From the NCBI RefSeq assembly GCF_003112535.1, contig NZ_BEWA01000001.1, positions 86,888 through 150,887 of the forward strand: a stretch of DNA of 64,000 nt, given 5' to 3'. This stretch comes from Streptomyces rishiriensis (GTDB taxonomy: Bacteria; Actinomycetota; Actinomycetes; Streptomycetales; Streptomycetaceae). Below are positions 62,100 to 64,000 of this stretch, one piece after another (within the stretch, counting starts at the first letter, position 1; every line of letters starts with the position of its first letter). A model generated the notes under the pieces. The model was given only the letters and a program-made list of their open reading frames with translations, was not told where the DNA came from and ran no database searches. The position numbers and the translations under genes were made by a program.

Positions 62100-62390
62100 T
62101 CGCGTGCCGCCGCCGGCCGCGTGCTGCCGGGTCGTGCGCTGCCGGTTCGCGTGCTGCCGGTTGTGTGCTGTGGGTCGCGTGCTGCCGGCCGCGTGCCGCC
62201 GGTTCGCGTGCTGCCGGGTCGTGCGCTGCCGGTTGTGTGCTGTGGGTCGCGTGCTGCCGGCCGCATGCTGCCGGTTGTGTGCTGTGGGTCGCGTGCTGCC
62301 GGCAGCACGCGGCCGGCAGCGTGCTGTGGGTCGTGTGCTGTGGGTCGTGTGGCTGTGTGCTGTGTGCTGTGGGTTGTGTGCTGTGCGCGT
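62100..62390. repeat. Degenerate 14-15-bp repeats (CGTGCTGCCGG family)
   Basis: About twenty units related to TTCGCGTGCTGCCGG and TTGTGTGCTGTGGG follow each other, including a longer direct duplication of about 90 bp within 62140-62296. They fill the rest of the gap before the receptor gene stop. No gene is seen in the gap. Confidence 0.75.
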
Positions 62391-62420
62391 GCGTGACCGG
62401 CGTCCGGCCGGCGTCCGCGG

Positions 62421-63116
62421 TCAGTCCTGCATGCCGGCGCCCTCGCGGGAGCCCGCCGAAGCGGAGGCCGCGGCGGAGGCGGCCCGCAACAGCTCCCTCG
62501 CCCGCGCCTGGCTCACTTCGGTGTGGGCGATGACGGTCGGCACGGCGATGCCCGCGAGCAGCAGCCGCCACATCCGTACCACCCGGTCGCCCAGGTCCGC
62601 CCGCCCCTCGCTCGCCACCGCGGAATAGGTCTGCATGCCCGTACACGCCTCGACGACGAACTCGGCGAGCTCCTCCGGGTCGACGCCCGCCTGCAGCTCC
62701 CCCCTCTCGGCCGCCACGCGCAGACAGCCGGCCATGATCGCACCCCAGTCGCGGTACGGCTTGGCGTCCCGCAGACCGAACGCACCCTGCTCGGTGGTCA
62801 GCCGCACGCCCGCCCGCAGCAGCGGATCCGTCCTCAGCTGCTGGGACCAGACCAGGGTGATGTCCACGAGCCGCTGCAGCCCCTCCGACTCCAGCCACGG
62901 CACTATCGAATCGGGCTGCGCGTTCATCACCGCCCGGGCCAGCGCCTCCTTCGACTCGAAATGGAAGTACAGCGCCCCGGCCGTGAGCTCGGCCTGCTGA
63001 AGGATGTCCTTGATGCTCGCCCCGGCGAAACCGGACTCGTCGAACACCTCCGCCGCCGCCCGGAGCAACTGCCTCCGAGTCTGCACTCCCCGTTCCTGCC
63101 TGAGTTGACGAACCAC
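62421..63116 (-). CDS. Gamma-butyrolactone receptor-type TetR regulator
   Basis: The 231-residue protein has the typical ArpA/ScbR N-terminus (TRRQLLRAAAEVFDESGFAGASIKDILQQAELTAGALYFHFESKEALARAVM) and ligand domain with RAGVRLTTEQGAFG and a Trp in YRDWGAIM, corresponding to the ligand-binding Trp of CprB/ArpA. It is divergent from the AfsA-type gene at 63375, the classical receptor/synthase arrangement. The spacer carries at least one good receptor box. It likely represses afsA, itself and cluster regulators until the signal builds up. Confidence 0.92.
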   Translation of the reverse strand: MVRQLRQERGVQTRRQLLRAAAEVFDESGFAGASIKDILQQAELTAGALYFHFESKEALARAVMNAQPDSIVPWLESEGLQRLVDITLVWSQQLRTDPLLRAGVRLTTEQGAFGLRDAKPYRDWGAIMAGCLRVAAERGELQAGVDPEELAEFVVEACTGMQTYSAVASEGRADLGDRVVRMWRLLLAGIAVPTVIAHTEVSQARARELLRAASAAASASAGSREGAGMQD

Positions 63117-63291
63117 CAGTACCTCCTAGCGAAACCGAACACTCTTTACGGTATCGGCCCCCGCCCCCGAACCTGCCCGATGCCGAGGAAACTCCCGCCA
63201 GCCAGCCGGAAAACACCCGTTCCGTCCACCCTCACGGCGACACCCTTGACCTACTCATACCCTCATCTTTACCCGTACATGACAGAAAAAC

Positions 63292-63309
63292 AAAACGAGC
63301 GCTCTCTAT
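63292..63309. promoter_or_regulatory. Receptor box in the arpA/afsA-type spacer
   Basis: AAAACGAGCGCTCTCTAT lies 66 bp before the AfsA-type start, in the position of ScbR/ArpA operators. It matches the box at 60054 in 14 of about 16 positions by eye. A weaker ACCG/CGGT dyad lies at about 63134-63152 near the receptor start. Confidence 0.6.
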
Positions 63310-63374
63310 ATTGATGCCGACACGTCCACCGCGCCAAACACACCAGGCCGACCACATCCCTGGGGGGGATCAAC

Positions 63375-64000
63375 ATGACCGTGACAGCCCCGGCACGCGT
63401 CACCAAGCGTCCGCCGGCCACCCGCGTTCCCCGCGAGTACGTGCACAAGGCCGCCGCCTCGGAGGTCCTGCTGACCGGACTGTCCCCGGCCGGACCCGAC
63501 CGCTTCCACATCACCGCCCGCTGGCCCTCACGGCACCCCTTCTACGGGCCCAAGGGCGGCTTCCACGACCCGCTGCTCGTCGCCGAGTCGGTCCGCCAGA
63601 GCGTGCCGCTGCTCAGCCACCTCGCCTACGCCGTCCCCTTCGGCCACCGCCAGTCATGGACCAGCCTGCACTACGAACTCGACCCCGCCGCCCTGACCTT
63701 CACCGGCAACGACGCCGACATCGACCTGCACGTCACCTGCACCGAGACCCTCCGCCGCGCCGGCCGGCTGGCCTCACTGCGCCTGCAGGCCGACCTCTAC
63801 ATCGACGGCCGCCCCCTCGGCATGGCCCACACCAGATTCCGCAACCTCTCCCCCGCCGTCTACCCACGCCTGCGCGGCCCCTACGCCGACCCCGCACACG
63901 CCGCACGACACGCCCTCCCCCTCCCCCCCGCCACCCACCCCGCCCACGTCGCCCGCACCCACACCCGCGACGTCGTCCTCACCCCCGCCCACACCCCCCA
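63375..64000 (+). CDS. AfsA-family gamma-butyrolactone synthase (partial)
   Basis: About 208 codons are present and the gene runs off the window. The N-terminal AfsA hot-dog domain is clear: VHKAAASEVLLTGL, FHITARWPSRHPFYGP, and the second-strand motif DPLLVAESVRQSVPLLSH with HLAYAVPFGHRQSW. The start of the second repeat is not yet reached. AfsA condenses a beta-ketoacyl-ACP with dihydroxyacetone phosphate to start butyrolactone or furan signal synthesis. The ATG at 63375 has GGGGGGGA upstream. It is divergent from the receptor gene. Confidence 0.93.
   Translation, partial: MTVTAPARVTKRPPATRVPREYVHKAAASEVLLTGLSPAGPDRFHITARWPSRHPFYGPKGGFHDPLLVAESVRQSVPLLSHLAYAVPFGHRQSWTSLHYELDPAALTFTGNDADIDLHVTCTETLRRAGRLASLRLQADLYIDGRPLGMAHTRFRNLSPAVYPRLRGPYADPAHAARHALPLPPATHPAHVARTHTRDVVLTPAHTP

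Noticed and set aside
61890..62390. Possible CRISPR array
   Set aside because: Units are only 14-15 bp and directly adjacent with no unique spacers, and no cas genes are near.
1..64000. tRNA, rRNA or riboswitch
   Set aside because: I looked for cloverleaf-like and conserved rRNA or riboswitch patterns, especially upstream of the hem operon, and found none that I could support by eye.

Overview
The window is high-GC actinobacterial DNA, almost certainly Streptomyces. It has GTG starts, ATGA start/stop overlaps, telomere proteins Tap and Tpg, an F420-type oxidoreductase, CGNR regulators and an A-factor-type gamma-butyrolactone cassette. The tap-tpg pair places it on a linear replicon: either the end region of a linear chromosome or a giant linear plasmid.

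Left part (1 to about 13.8 kb), accessory replicon DNA. Two small membrane proteins and a GntR regulator are followed by fragments of a Tn7-like/TniABQ transposon: a TnsB/TniA-like stump at 1.3-1.9 kb, a frameshifted TniQ at 10.3-11.7 kb, and a TnsA head joined to a TnsC tail at 11.8-12.6 kb. Between them lie an endonuclease-VII-like reading frame with no start codon, a PD-(D/E)XK-like protein, a zinc-ribbon protein plus DEAH helicase operon, and tpg-tap. Upstream of tap are four CGTAC motifs at an exact 11-bp period.

Middle part (14.6 to about 58 kb), an unusual biosynthetic gene cluster that I cannot match to a known product. One leftward operon (27.2 to 18.4 kb) carries a maleate-isomerase/decarboxylase-fold protein, an FAD monooxygenase, a racemase-fold protein without catalytic cysteines, hemB, hemA, an ADP-forming acyl-CoA synthetase and hemL. 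A glutamyl-tRNA synthetase homologue lies at 32.6 kb. Together these encode glutamate to Glu-tRNA to glutamate-1-semialdehyde to 5-aminolevulinate to porphobilinogen, with no later haem genes. A second leftward gene run (53.2 to 34.6 kb) carries a carrier protein, a C-A-PCP NRPS, a type II thioesterase, an SDR, a ProA-like reductase, a carrier protein, a TrpB-like enzyme, a BtrH-like/carrier-protein fusion, an AMP ligase, a BtrK-like PLP decarboxylase, a carrier protein, two acyl-CoA dehydrogenase-like enzymes, a phosphopantetheinyl transferase, a second BtrH-like protein, a flavin reductase, an ACT-less SerA and a YciI-LuxR regulator. My working model (inference) is that the C5 pathway supplies 5-aminolevulinate or a pyrrole, SerA supplies serine, the TrpB-like enzyme makes an unusual beta-substituted amino acid, a carrier-bound amino acid is decarboxylated and desaturated, and the NRPS joins the parts. 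The alternative is that the extra early haem genes give self-resistance to an inhibitor of tetrapyrrole synthesis.

Right part (58 to 64 kb), regulation. LysR, a TetR, an SDR, a HAD-like protein, a gamma-butyrolactone-receptor-type TetR and the start of an AfsA homologue form a signalling cassette with shared receptor-box-like motifs. Several minisatellite arrays (9, 14, 20, 23, 32, 37 and 55 bp units) lie between cluster genes. I saw no rRNA, tRNA or CRISPR.
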